From contig NZ_MSCN01000001.1 in NCBI RefSeq assembly GCF_002954685.1, positions 1,243,980-1,307,979 on the forward strand: 64,000 bases of DNA, given 5' to 3'. The position numbers and the translations under genes were made by a program. Below the pieces are notes generated by a model. That model did not search any database. It was not told where the DNA came from and saw only the letters and a list, made by a program, of their open reading frames with translations. Of the stretch, positions 17,268 through 25,463 are shown in pieces. This stretch comes from Polaribacter porphyrae. Its GTDB lineage: Bacteria; Bacteroidota; Bacteroidia; Flavobacteriales; Flavobacteriaceae. The first letter of the stretch is position 1; each line of letters opens with the position of its first letter.

Positions 17268-20200
17268 TTATTTACCAATATTTATATGAATATAAGTTCT
17301 AATCTCCCATTCTGAACCATTTGGAAAGCCTACAGGGCTCAATGTAGGAGCAGTTGCAAAAGCACCTGAAGTTTGGTTTGGAGAATATCTTGGTGAAAAT
17401 TCATTTAAAGATCTCCAAGTACCTCTAATACCAACTTTCGTATCTGGTAAGATAAACCAGTTTGGTTTACCTACTGACGTTGAAACATCTAACATTAATT
17501 GTAAAGGAAATGTTAAGTTAAAATCTCTATGGTAATCAAAAGGTCCCCAGTCGTTTACCTTAACCATACCTGTTATTTTCATTTTGTTATAAATCATTCT
17601 TAAATCTGCACCTCCTCTATAGATAAGTCTATCACTATCTCCATTTGCTTGACCTGTACCATAGTAAAGGTTTGCAATCATTCCTAAACTAGGAGTAGCC
17701 TTAGATACTATTTTTGAATTTACTTCCCATAAATCTCTTGCTGGAGCTGATTTTGAAAAGGCAAATGAAGAACGATTTGCTAAAAACCCAATAGCTGCAT
17801 CTTGTGTAGTAGGTAAACTACGATACACAAAACCAAGGTTAAATGCAAACTTTGCATCTTCTGCCATATCATTATCCCAATTATACATGTAAGTTGCAGG
17901 AGTAGGATCATAAGTAAACAATATTTCACCAGCAGTCATCTCTCTGTTTCCTCCTCTAACAACAAACGGATCATCAATAAAGTTTCTTAATCTTCCTGGA
18001 GCATTAACTCCATTTGGCATAGCATCAACTAAAGGTTTTTGGTACATAAAGTTTGGTGCAATTTGAAACTTACCTCCAAAATTATATGCAATACCAGTAA
18101 GTACATTACTCATGTTTCCACTACCAGAATCTTTTAATTTCCATCCAGTAAAAGTTAATGTTGGATCTGCACCACCATTAGCTACAAGCCCCATTACAGA
18201 ACCTTGTGCATACCAATTAAAACCTCCATTAGAATAGGTAACTTTTGCTTTACCTCCCCAATTATCTTTGGCTTGAATTTTATCATTTACAACTTGTCCA
18301 TTAGAATTCACATCTTGATAAACTCTTCCATTTAAAGGCCTACCTGCCCAAATAGCACCAAGTTGCATACCAAAGTTTTTCCCTTTTTTCTCAACAGCGA
18401 TTGTAGCTCTTTCTGTTGGTAATGCAGGTATAACACCTGTTCTTAATTGAGTAGGATCTAGAACTCTGTTTCCGCTTGCATCAATACCTCCACCTTGTAC
18501 TAAATCTTTGTGATAAACAGCTGAAAAATCATAACCTTTATAATTTCTTTGATACTTTAACAAAACGGCTGGGTTAGCTCCCCACCAAAGCTGTGGTCCA
18601 AAAGCAGCTTTCAAACCAGATAATGATCCTTTACCATCTACTTCTATTCCAAGGATTTCACCATTATAAATGTCTAAATTAGGTCCATAGTTTGCTTCAG
18701 GATATATACCGAAGAAATCTCCTTCATAGCCCCAGTGATAATGACCTGTTCTATAAAAACCTCTCATTTCGAAGTCATCTGCACTCCATTCAAATTCAGC
18801 ATTATAAACTCTTAACCTATTATTGTCTGTTAAAGTTAAAATTCCATTAGGAGAATCGACTTGGATGGGTCTTCCAACATTTTCATAAAAAATATCATCT
18901 ATTGGGTTACCTGCTATATTACCCAAAATATTAAAATTAACTTCAGCGCTAATATTTGCTGCTGGTTGACCTTTAACACCTACAAAATAAGATTGCATAT
19001 GATCGAATCCTCTCCTATCTGGATAAGTTTGACCTGTACCATCTGCAAATTGTGGTGTAGTAGTTAATGAACCGCCTGTATTAAAAGTTGTAAATTCAGC
19101 TCTTAAGCTACTAATTTCTAATTTTTTTCCTCCACCCATAGAAGCTTTATCTCCTCTAGCTTTTAAAACTGCAGCCATCAAATTGATATTTTTGAAATGA
19201 TTTTTGACAGATTCTTGCGTACTATTAAAAGGATCTAATTCGTGAGCTTCTTTTAAAGCGTAGTATGAAGCTCTTGGATAAAGTGTATAAAGTCCTCTTA
19301 CATCTGTAGGCCCTTTAGCAGCTATCCCAAACCATTCTTCATTCATGTTTTTATCATCTTTTTTAGCCTGATCTCTACTATATCCGTTACTTGGCCACGA
19401 TGCTTTAGTGTCGTGAACATCTGCATTTTTTCTATCGTTGAAACCTGCTTTAAACCAACCATCACTAGATTGAAAAGTAAAACCTCCAATTGAGTTTTGA
19501 GCTTTACCAAGACCGTAAGCATTTGCATAAATTTCAGACCAATTACTAACCATATAATAAGCTTGCATTAACTGATCTTCTTTCATATCTCTAGCATTAA
19601 AAGCATCAGACCCGAACTCTGTGAATAAAATAGGTTTACCAAATTCTTTATTAACTCTATCAAAAGCATCATAGAACGATTCTCCACGATACATATTTGT
19701 ACCATAAATATCTATATCTTTACATTCTTCTGCTACTATGTCTAAATACAATAAGTCTCCATTACATATACCTATTGGGTGATTTTTAACGATTGCTTTC
19801 ATAGCTACTGTAGCATCATTAAACAGCTTATACATTGCTCTTGCTTGTGCTCTTTTAGCAGGGTCATCATCACTTATTATAACGCCTTCATCAGTTTCTG
19901 CCCCTTCCCAAGTTAAGTGATAGTTGTTCTCATTACCTAACATAAAAAGTAATAAACCTGGCGTATTTTCATAAGTTTTTGCCATTTCTACAGAAGCATC
20001 AATTAGGTGTTTTCTTACTTTAGGATCTGCATAATCTGTTTTTGCATACCATACTCCATCTAAAGTTAAACCATAGGCACCAAATTGATGGTTAATCATA
20101 GTATAAATACCAAAGTTTTCATAAATGTATTTGATCCATTTTGGAGGCATACCAATATATGTCCTTATTGCATTTACTCCCATATTTTGCCACAGAGGCA

Positions 20201-20435
20201 TTTCTCCATCTAAACCAGCCTTAATTACATCATCTGGTTTTTCCCAAAATTTAGCATCCAATACATTGAATCCAATAGGAACATAATCCCAATTGATACC
20301 ATTTACCATTGTAGGTTTGCCATCAATCATTAATTTCATACCATTAGTATCTTTAGTAACAGATACCTTTTGGACTTGACTGAAAGAATTGAAAGCAATT
20401 AAGAAAAGTAGTAATCTTAAAAAAATGTTTTTCAT
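17268..20435 (-). CDS. Clan GH-A glycosidase fused to an outer-membrane beta-barrel
   Basis: This 1055-residue protein has a Sec signal peptide (residues 1-20, NSFSQ). Residues about 21-405 form a TIM-barrel glycosidase of clan GH-A, like GH2/GH5/GH72, with candidate acid/base in FMLGNENNY (E169) and nucleophile in ILFTEFGSDA (E273). Residues about 437-1055 are not enzymatic. They are a long series of amphipathic strands alternating polar and aromatic residues with short turns (for example GLKAAFGPQLWWG, SLGMIANLYYGTGQ), ending in EWEIRTYIHINIGK, as expected for an outer-membrane beta-barrel of 16 or more strands. The enzyme would thus be tethered to its own barrel. It lies downstream of the 30-bp element at 20537 and leads the GH16 operon. 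The substrate is probably beta-glucan, by context only. I cannot assign the GH family. Confidence 0.7.
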   Translation of the reverse strand: MKNIFLRLLLFLIAFNSFSQVQKVSVTKDTNGMKLMIDGKPTMVNGINWDYVPIGFNVLDAKFWEKPDDVIKAGLDGEMPLWQNMGVNAIRTYIGMPPKWIKYIYENFGIYTMINHQFGAYGLTLDGVWYAKTDYADPKVRKHLIDASVEMAKTYENTPGLLLFMLGNENNYHLTWEGAETDEGVIISDDDPAKRAQARAMYKLFNDATVAMKAIVKNHPIGICNGDLLYLDIVAEECKDIDIYGTNMYRGESFYDAFDRVNKEFGKPILFTEFGSDAFNARDMKEDQLMQAYYMVSNWSEIYANAYGLGKAQNSIGGFTFQSSDGWFKAGFNDRKNADVHDTKASWPSNGYSRDQAKKDDKNMNEEWFGIAAKGPTDVRGLYTLYPRASYYALKEAHELDPFNSTQESVKNHFKNINLMAAVLKARGDKASMGGGKKLEISSLRAEFTTFNTGGSLTTTPQFADGTGQTYPDRRGFDHMQSYFVGVKGQPAANISAEVNFNILGNIAGNPIDDIFYENVGRPIQVDSPNGILTLTDNNRLRVYNAEFEWSADDFEMRGFYRTGHYHWGYEGDFFGIYPEANYGPNLDIYNGEILGIEVDGKGSLSGLKAAFGPQLWWGANPAVLLKYQRNYKGYDFSAVYHKDLVQGGGIDASGNRVLDPTQLRTGVIPALPTERATIAVEKKGKNFGMQLGAIWAGRPLNGRVYQDVNSNGQVVNDKIQAKDNWGGKAKVTYSNGGFNWYAQGSVMGLVANGGADPTLTFTGWKLKDSGSGNMSNVLTGIAYNFGGKFQIAPNFMYQKPLVDAMPNGVNAPGRLRNFIDDPFVVRGGNREMTAGEILFTYDPTPATYMYNWDNDMAEDAKFAFNLGFVYRSLPTTQDAAIGFLANRSSFAFSKSAPARDLWEVNSKIVSKATPSLGMIANLYYGTGQANGDSDRLIYRGGADLRMIYNKMKITGMVKVNDWGPFDYHRDFNLTFPLQLMLDVSTSVGKPNWFILPDTKVGIRGTWRSLNEFSPRYSPNQTSGAFATAPTLSPVGFPNGSEWEIRTYIHINIGK

Positions 20436-20536
20436 AATTTTCTTTTTAAGTTTAATTGTACATAAACAATATATGCACAGGTTAATTATTTGAATTATTA
20501 AGTTTCATAAATTTAGAGTTAATTTATTGCGAATCT

Positions 20537-20566
20537 CATAAAAAACACCTCAACAATAAGCATACA
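20537..20566 (-). promoter_or_regulatory. 30-bp element shared with the susC upstream region
   Basis: The top strand reads CATAAAAAACACCTCAACAA and continues to CATACA. It matches 28574-28603 at 26 of 30 positions without gaps and in the same orientation to the gene. It lies 102 bp before the start of the barrel fusion gene. It is a candidate binding site for the LuxR-type regulator of the locus. Confidence 0.6.
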
Positions 20567-20759
20567 ATGCAATTTTAACATTATATAAAGTGAAATCTGT
20601 AATAAACACTATGGATTAATGGATTTAGAGTAAGCTAAAGAAACACTACTGTGTTGTGGTATTGTATAGGCGGAAATAAGTTATAATAAATACTTAAATA
20701 AAGATTTCTAATATAAAATTAGTTAAACTTATATTATAAATAAAGAGCTTATATTAAAT

Positions 20760-20782
20760 AAGGCCAGTAAAAAACTGACCTT
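20760..20782 (-). terminator. Probable intrinsic terminator after the susCD unit
   Basis: In the - strand transcript AAGGUCAGU pairs with ACUGGCCUU (9 bp with one G-U pair) around a U5 loop, followed by a U-rich stretch. It lies 28 bp after the stop of the last binding-protein gene. Confidence 0.65.
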
Positions 20783-20809
20783 ACATTTTAATTACAAAAT
20801 AATATGAAA

Positions 20810-21724
20810 TTATTCTGCCACAATAATAAACCACCAGTCAAAGGTACTGTCTGCATCTGTTGTTCTTAAGATCATTTCATTTGGTGTATCTCTACCAAAA
20901 ATTTCATACTGATGATTTCCACCTGTATAATATCCAATAAAAGAATTACCTGTTAAATTTATTGTTTCAACTCCACCTGGAGCTGTTAATGAATAAGTTG
21001 CTGAATAATCTGCATAAGCATAGTTTAATATATCTGCACCATCTACAGTACCTGCTGTATTAGGTCCTAAATCATTAATAACATGAGGGTCTCTACCAAA
21101 TATATCTCCATTAGTAACATGAGAATATGTACCATCTGAACTAAAGGTAATTCGATCATCATACATCCCAACACCATTTTTTTCGTCTATACCAGCACCA
21201 TACCATTCAGTTGGAGTTGTCCCCCCAACAGGTCCTAAACCAAAATGACCTGGTTTAGCTGATTGAATTTTCCATGTTTTGGAACTAGGTGTATTTGGAT
21301 TAGCAGGGTCAAAACCAAATAATTTAGCAGTTAAATCATTTGGAGGTGAGTAGGTAGCTAAAACATCAACTTGAATAGTCTTACTAGATGATACACCAGC
21401 AGTACCTGAAGCAACTGCAGTTACTGTATATGTATTCAGACCTAATTTACTAAATATGATTTTTTGTTCACCTGTTAATGCTAAATATTCAGCACCATCA
21501 TGAACAAATTTAAAAGAAACTGCATTGTCTGCAGTAACTGTAAATTTTACCTCACCACTTCCATCTCCATTAGGATTGTTTGAATCAACACCAATTACTT
21601 CTGCTGTAATTTGTATGTTTGATGGTGTAATAATTTCTCCAAACGAATATTCATCTTCTTGACAGCTATATAATACTGTAATTAATGAAAATAATACTAT
21701 GAGCTTATTTTTTATTTTTTTCAT
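20810..21724 (-). CDS. Surface glycan-binding lipoprotein with PKD-like and lipocalin-like parts
   Basis: This 304-residue lipoprotein (TVLYSC, Cys21) has an Ig/PKD-like domain (about 30-125) and a C-terminal beta-rich domain (about 130-304) rich in aromatic residues (TEWYGAG, FDWWFIIVAE). The two-part layout and the position as fourth gene after susC-susD fit surface glycan-binding proteins of the SGBP/SusE class. There is no catalytic motif. It is 12 bp downstream of the 733-residue lipoprotein gene and is followed by a terminator, so it closes the first transcription unit. The ligand is inferred as beta-glucan from the locus. Confidence 0.75.
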   Translation of the reverse strand: MKKIKNKLIVLFSLITVLYSCQEDEYSFGEIITPSNIQITAEVIGVDSNNPNGDGSGEVKFTVTADNAVSFKFVHDGAEYLALTGEQKIIFSKLGLNTYTVTAVASGTAGVSSSKTIQVDVLATYSPPNDLTAKLFGFDPANPNTPSSKTWKIQSAKPGHFGLGPVGGTTPTEWYGAGIDEKNGVGMYDDRITFSSDGTYSHVTNGDIFGRDPHVINDLGPNTAGTVDGADILNYAYADYSATYSLTAPGGVETINLTGNSFIGYYTGGNHQYEIFGRDTPNEMILRTTDADSTFDWWFIIVAE

Positions 21725-21736
21725 CTTTAAATCTTT

Positions 21737-23938
21737 TTAATAATAGTTAACATTATCAATATATGCAGTAACAGTATCGTTATTGTTTTCTCCATTAATT
21801 TGAATCACAACCTTATCTAAATCAGTTCTATCAATAGGGTCTGGATCAACACCATTATTGTTTAGATTAATCCAATTATCATTTACAAAATCAAAAGTGA
21901 TCACCTGCCATTGATCTAAAACTATTGTTTTAATAATTTCTGTTTGTGTTTGCCAAGAATTTCCTCCTAAATCACTATTCTGTAATTTTAAAGATACTTG
22001 ATTATTTTGACTACCAGATATACTAGATGATGGAACATATATTTTTATTGAGAATTTACTTTTGTTTACTAAATTGAATTTGTTTGCAACAGTAAAGTTA
22101 ACATTTGCATACTGACCACCAGTATCTGTATATTCTAAAACAGTAGCTGAATTATTGTCAGCATTTACAAACGGATTTGCAAAAGAAGTATTTGCTCCAG
22201 CAGCATCTCCTACCCATGCTGGAATGGTTCCTTGACCTTCAAAACCATCTTTTACAATAGGAGCAGTATCTTGTACTTGAGCAACTCCATAGTAAAAATC
22301 ATCTATATAACCAGTAACTGCATCATTATTATTTTCAGAGTTTAACTGAATTACTACTTTATCTAAATCTGTACGATCTACTGGATCCGGATCTACACCA
22401 TTATTGTTTAGGTTAATCCAATTATCATTTACAAAATCGAAAGTAACTGTTTGCCATTGATCTAAAACTATTGTTTTAATAATTTCAGTCTGTGTTTGCC
22501 ATGAGTTCCCTCCCAAATCACTATTTTGAAGTTTTAGAGATACTTGGTTAGTTTGGTTACCAGTAATACTTGATGATGGTACATAAAGATTTATAGAAAA
22601 TACACTTTGCCCATTTTTTAAGTCAAATTTAGTTGGAGCAGTAAATTGTATATTTGCATATTGCCCACCTGTATCTGTGTATTCTAAAATTTTATTTGAA
22701 AAGTTACCAGCATTATTTTGTGGATTATCAATAATATTAGCACCAGCTGCATCACCTGAAAAAGCAGGAATATTTCCATTCCCTTCAAAATCATCAGATA
22801 ATAATGGTGGTGAAACTCCTGAAGGTGCTTTATAGAAATAGAAATTATCTACATATACTACACCAGCAATTCCATCAGAATCTATAAGAATTTGAGTAAT
22901 TTTTTCTTTATTTGCTAAATTACCTCCATCAAATCCAGTCATATCTATATCTATGCTTTGCCACGAACCTGTAACAGTTGTGCCTAGAGATTCTATATCT
23001 TCTCCTCCGTCAACAGTATTTACTATTTTTATTAATAACTCATTTGTTACACCTTCTGGCACCCAATAATCTATATGAAGCTTCTCCATTGCAGATACGT
23101 CTATACCATTAGTGTAGTTTGTAACCATACCTAAAAAATCTAGACTAGTTAACTTCCATACATTATCGTTATTTAAATTTACGGCTTCAAAATTACCTAC
23201 AGACCAACTTGTAGGTAGCTCATCTAAAGTAACATCAGTATATGCATCACTAAAAATTGAGATAACATCTACATCATTTCTAGTTGGTGGCTTTGAGGCT
23301 GCTACAATTGGAGCTAAAATTTCAGTTACTTCGAAATCTACAGCATATTCAGTTGTTGCAATTGCAGCCCCTTTTGCTATTACTTTAACAGAATATGTTC
23401 CTGCTGTTGCATATTGATAAGAAATAGTATTACCTATATTACCATTTGCTACTGGTTGAGTAACACCAGTTTCTCCAGAATCAAACTCATACATAGTTGC
23501 AAAATCTGCATTTGCAGTAATATTTACTTGTTTTGATATTGCAGCATCATTCTCTATAACCACTACTAAATTTTGAGGTGCTTTAAAGGATACTACTAAT
23601 TGTTGCGTAGCTTCAACTTTGTCTCCATTTAAATTTGATGCAACAATTTTTACTTGATATGTACCTTCTGCATAAGTATGCTGTACATTTTCTCCTTGCG
23701 TAACAATAGCTGGATCTGGAGTATTATCTCCAAAATATACTTCATAACTAACTGTACTGTCTGCAGTTGGTGTAATTGTTACTAAACCTGTATTGTCTTG
23801 AGTTACATCGTAAGTTGCACTTATATTAGATGGTAATTCGATACTTTGTGCAAAAGAAATATCTCTTAATTCTTCATCACAAGCTACAACTATTAGTAGC
23901 AAGAAGAAAAATTTATATAAATTTTTAATTTTTTTCAT
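21737..23938 (-). CDS. Five-module glycan-binding lipoprotein with a recent tandem duplication
   Basis: This 733-residue lipoprotein (LIVVAC, Cys20) has two PKD-like domains (about 40-118 and 120-205) and a CBM-like module (about 215-375, opening DVISIFSDAYTDV, closing VVYVDNFYFYK). Two C-terminal CBM-like modules follow (about 380-555 and 560-733). The last two are almost the same over long stretches, sharing QVSLKLQNSDLGGNSWQTQ and NDNWINLNNNGVDPDP, so they arose by recent duplication. No catalytic residues are seen. It lies 10 bp after susD, the usual place of a surface glycan-binding protein that recruits polysaccharide to the SusC/D pair. The repeated modules would raise avidity. Confidence 0.8.
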   Translation of the reverse strand: MKKIKNLYKFFFLLLIVVACDEELRDISFAQSIELPSNISATYDVTQDNTGLVTITPTADSTVSYEVYFGDNTPDPAIVTQGENVQHTYAEGTYQVKIVASNLNGDKVEATQQLVVSFKAPQNLVVVIENDAAISKQVNITANADFATMYEFDSGETGVTQPVANGNIGNTISYQYATAGTYSVKVIAKGAAIATTEYAVDFEVTEILAPIVAASKPPTRNDVDVISIFSDAYTDVTLDELPTSWSVGNFEAVNLNNDNVWKLTSLDFLGMVTNYTNGIDVSAMEKLHIDYWVPEGVTNELLIKIVNTVDGGEDIESLGTTVTGSWQSIDIDMTGFDGGNLANKEKITQILIDSDGIAGVVYVDNFYFYKAPSGVSPPLLSDDFEGNGNIPAFSGDAAGANIIDNPQNNAGNFSNKILEYTDTGGQYANIQFTAPTKFDLKNGQSVFSINLYVPSSSITGNQTNQVSLKLQNSDLGGNSWQTQTEIIKTIVLDQWQTVTFDFVNDNWINLNNNGVDPDPVDRTDLDKVVIQLNSENNNDAVTGYIDDFYYGVAQVQDTAPIVKDGFEGQGTIPAWVGDAAGANTSFANPFVNADNNSATVLEYTDTGGQYANVNFTVANKFNLVNKSKFSIKIYVPSSSISGSQNNQVSLKLQNSDLGGNSWQTQTEIIKTIVLDQWQVITFDFVNDNWINLNNNGVDPDPIDRTDLDKVVIQINGENNNDTVTAYIDNVNYY

Positions 23939-23948
23939 ATTTACTATT

Positions 23949-25454
23949 TTAATTTGTTGAACAAGTTGAAGTTGAATATCCTTTATTTTGACACCAACGA
24001 TTTCCTGCTAATTGAATTTCAATCGCTGGTATTGGAAATACTTCATTTTTATCTTCTTGAAATCCATTGATTTCTGTAGCTGCTTTACCAGTTCTCACTA
24101 AATCAAAAAATCGATGCCCTTCACCTACTAATTCAACTCTTCTTTCATCAAGAATATTATTGTATAAAGTAGTACCGGAAGAAGTAATATTATTGTTAGT
24201 ATTACCAAAAGCTCTTTCTCTAACTCTATTTAAATACGCCTGTGCTTTAGTATCATCTGGAGTTGTTTGTCTATTAAAAGCTTCAGCAGCCATTAACAAT
24301 ACATCCGCAAAACGAATTGCTCTGTAATTGTTTGGATTTGTTAAGTTTCTGTCTCCTTGAGCACCTGTGCTTCTTGTTCTTGGAATATACTTTCTGTTAA
24401 AGTAACCTGTATGCTCATATCCTGTTCCGAAAGTAGCTCCTGTGCTTGCTGCCCAAGCATTTATATCTAGGATAGCTACATCTTTCCTTAAATCTCCTAC
24501 CTGAAAAGCATCTACAACTTCCTGTACAGGTACATTAAAACTAAAACCAGAAGAATAATCTGGACCAACATAAGCTCTAACTCCCTGAAAACCTACTGCT
24601 ACATTACCCTCACTACATTGAAGACATAAAAAACTAGCACCTTGTCCCTCAAAGTATTGAACTTCAAATACTGATTCTGCATTATTCTCTCCTGCTTCTT
24701 CAAAAATTGATTTATAATCAGTGATTAAAGTGTAAGGTCCATTTTGAATTACATCATCTAAAACTGTTGCAGCTTGATCAAATTTATCTTGGTATAAATA
24801 TACTTTACCCAATAAAGCTTGAGCAGCTCCTTTGGTAACTTTACCAGCAACTGTTTGGGTATATGGTAAATTACTAGCTGCAAAAGTTAAATCTGCTTCA
24901 ATTTGTGCATATACATCTGCTTTTGGTGTTCTATCTATTGAAAATTGCTCTCCAAATTGAATTCTTTTGTCAACTGCCAAAGGTACGTCACCAAACCACT
25001 TTACTAACTCGAAATAATAATAAGCTCTTAAAAAAGTGGCTTCAGCTATAATCACCTCCCTACCTGCAAAATCTGTTTTATCTTTAAATTCTAAAATGTA
25101 GTTTGCTCTATTAACACCTGCAAACATCCAGCTCCAAATATCTCTTAATTGAGCATTTAAAGGAGTATGTACCATATCATCAACCTCTTGAATACCTGGT
25201 GTATCTGTGGCACTCTCTCCCCCTGCTAATGTATTATCTGACGCTATTTCTCCTAGCATTACATTTAAATATGTAGATTGCAATAAATCATAAGCACCAA
25301 TAAGTGCGTCTTCATAATCTTGTTGAGAGTTGAAAAAGTCTTCAGAATTTTCTGAAGTAGGTTTAACATCAACAAAATCATCACTACAAGAATAATTTAA
25401 CCCTAAACATAAGATTGTAATTACTGTTATTTTTATTTTTAAATTTTTCATCAT
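23949..25454 (-). CDS. susD: SusD/RagB-like nutrient-binding lipoprotein
   Basis: This 501-residue outer-membrane lipoprotein (GLNYSC, Cys23 counted from the first of two adjacent Met codons; the second Met is equally possible) has the SusD N-terminal TPR-like region (FFNSQQDYEDALIGAYDLLQ, then AEATFLRAYYYFELVKWFGDVP). It also has the C-terminal RagB/SusD region (ILDERRVELVGEGHRFFDLVR). It forms the lid of the SusC transporter and binds glycan at the cell surface. It is 9 bp downstream of susC. By context the ligand is beta-1,3-glucan. Confidence 0.95.
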   Translation of the reverse strand: MMKNLKIKITVITILCLGLNYSCSDDFVDVKPTSENSEDFFNSQQDYEDALIGAYDLLQSTYLNVMLGEIASDNTLAGGESATDTPGIQEVDDMVHTPLNAQLRDIWSWMFAGVNRANYILEFKDKTDFAGREVIIAEATFLRAYYYFELVKWFGDVPLAVDKRIQFGEQFSIDRTPKADVYAQIEADLTFAASNLPYTQTVAGKVTKGAAQALLGKVYLYQDKFDQAATVLDDVIQNGPYTLITDYKSIFEEAGENNAESVFEVQYFEGQGASFLCLQCSEGNVAVGFQGVRAYVGPDYSSGFSFNVPVQEVVDAFQVGDLRKDVAILDINAWAASTGATFGTGYEHTGYFNRKYIPRTRSTGAQGDRNLTNPNNYRAIRFADVLLMAAEAFNRQTTPDDTKAQAYLNRVRERAFGNTNNNITSSGTTLYNNILDERRVELVGEGHRFFDLVRTGKAATEINGFQEDKNEVFPIPAIEIQLAGNRWCQNKGYSTSTCSTN

Positions 25455-25463
25455 TTCAAATTA

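Larger units (their letters stand above)
20436..20809. other. Intergenic region with terminator and shared upstream element
   Basis: This 374-bp gap splits the susCD unit from the barrel-fusion/GH16 unit. It holds the terminator of the upstream unit (20760-20782) and the 30-bp element (20537-20566) shared with the susC upstream region. No credible small gene or canonical -33/-7 promoter was recognised. Confidence 0.6.
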
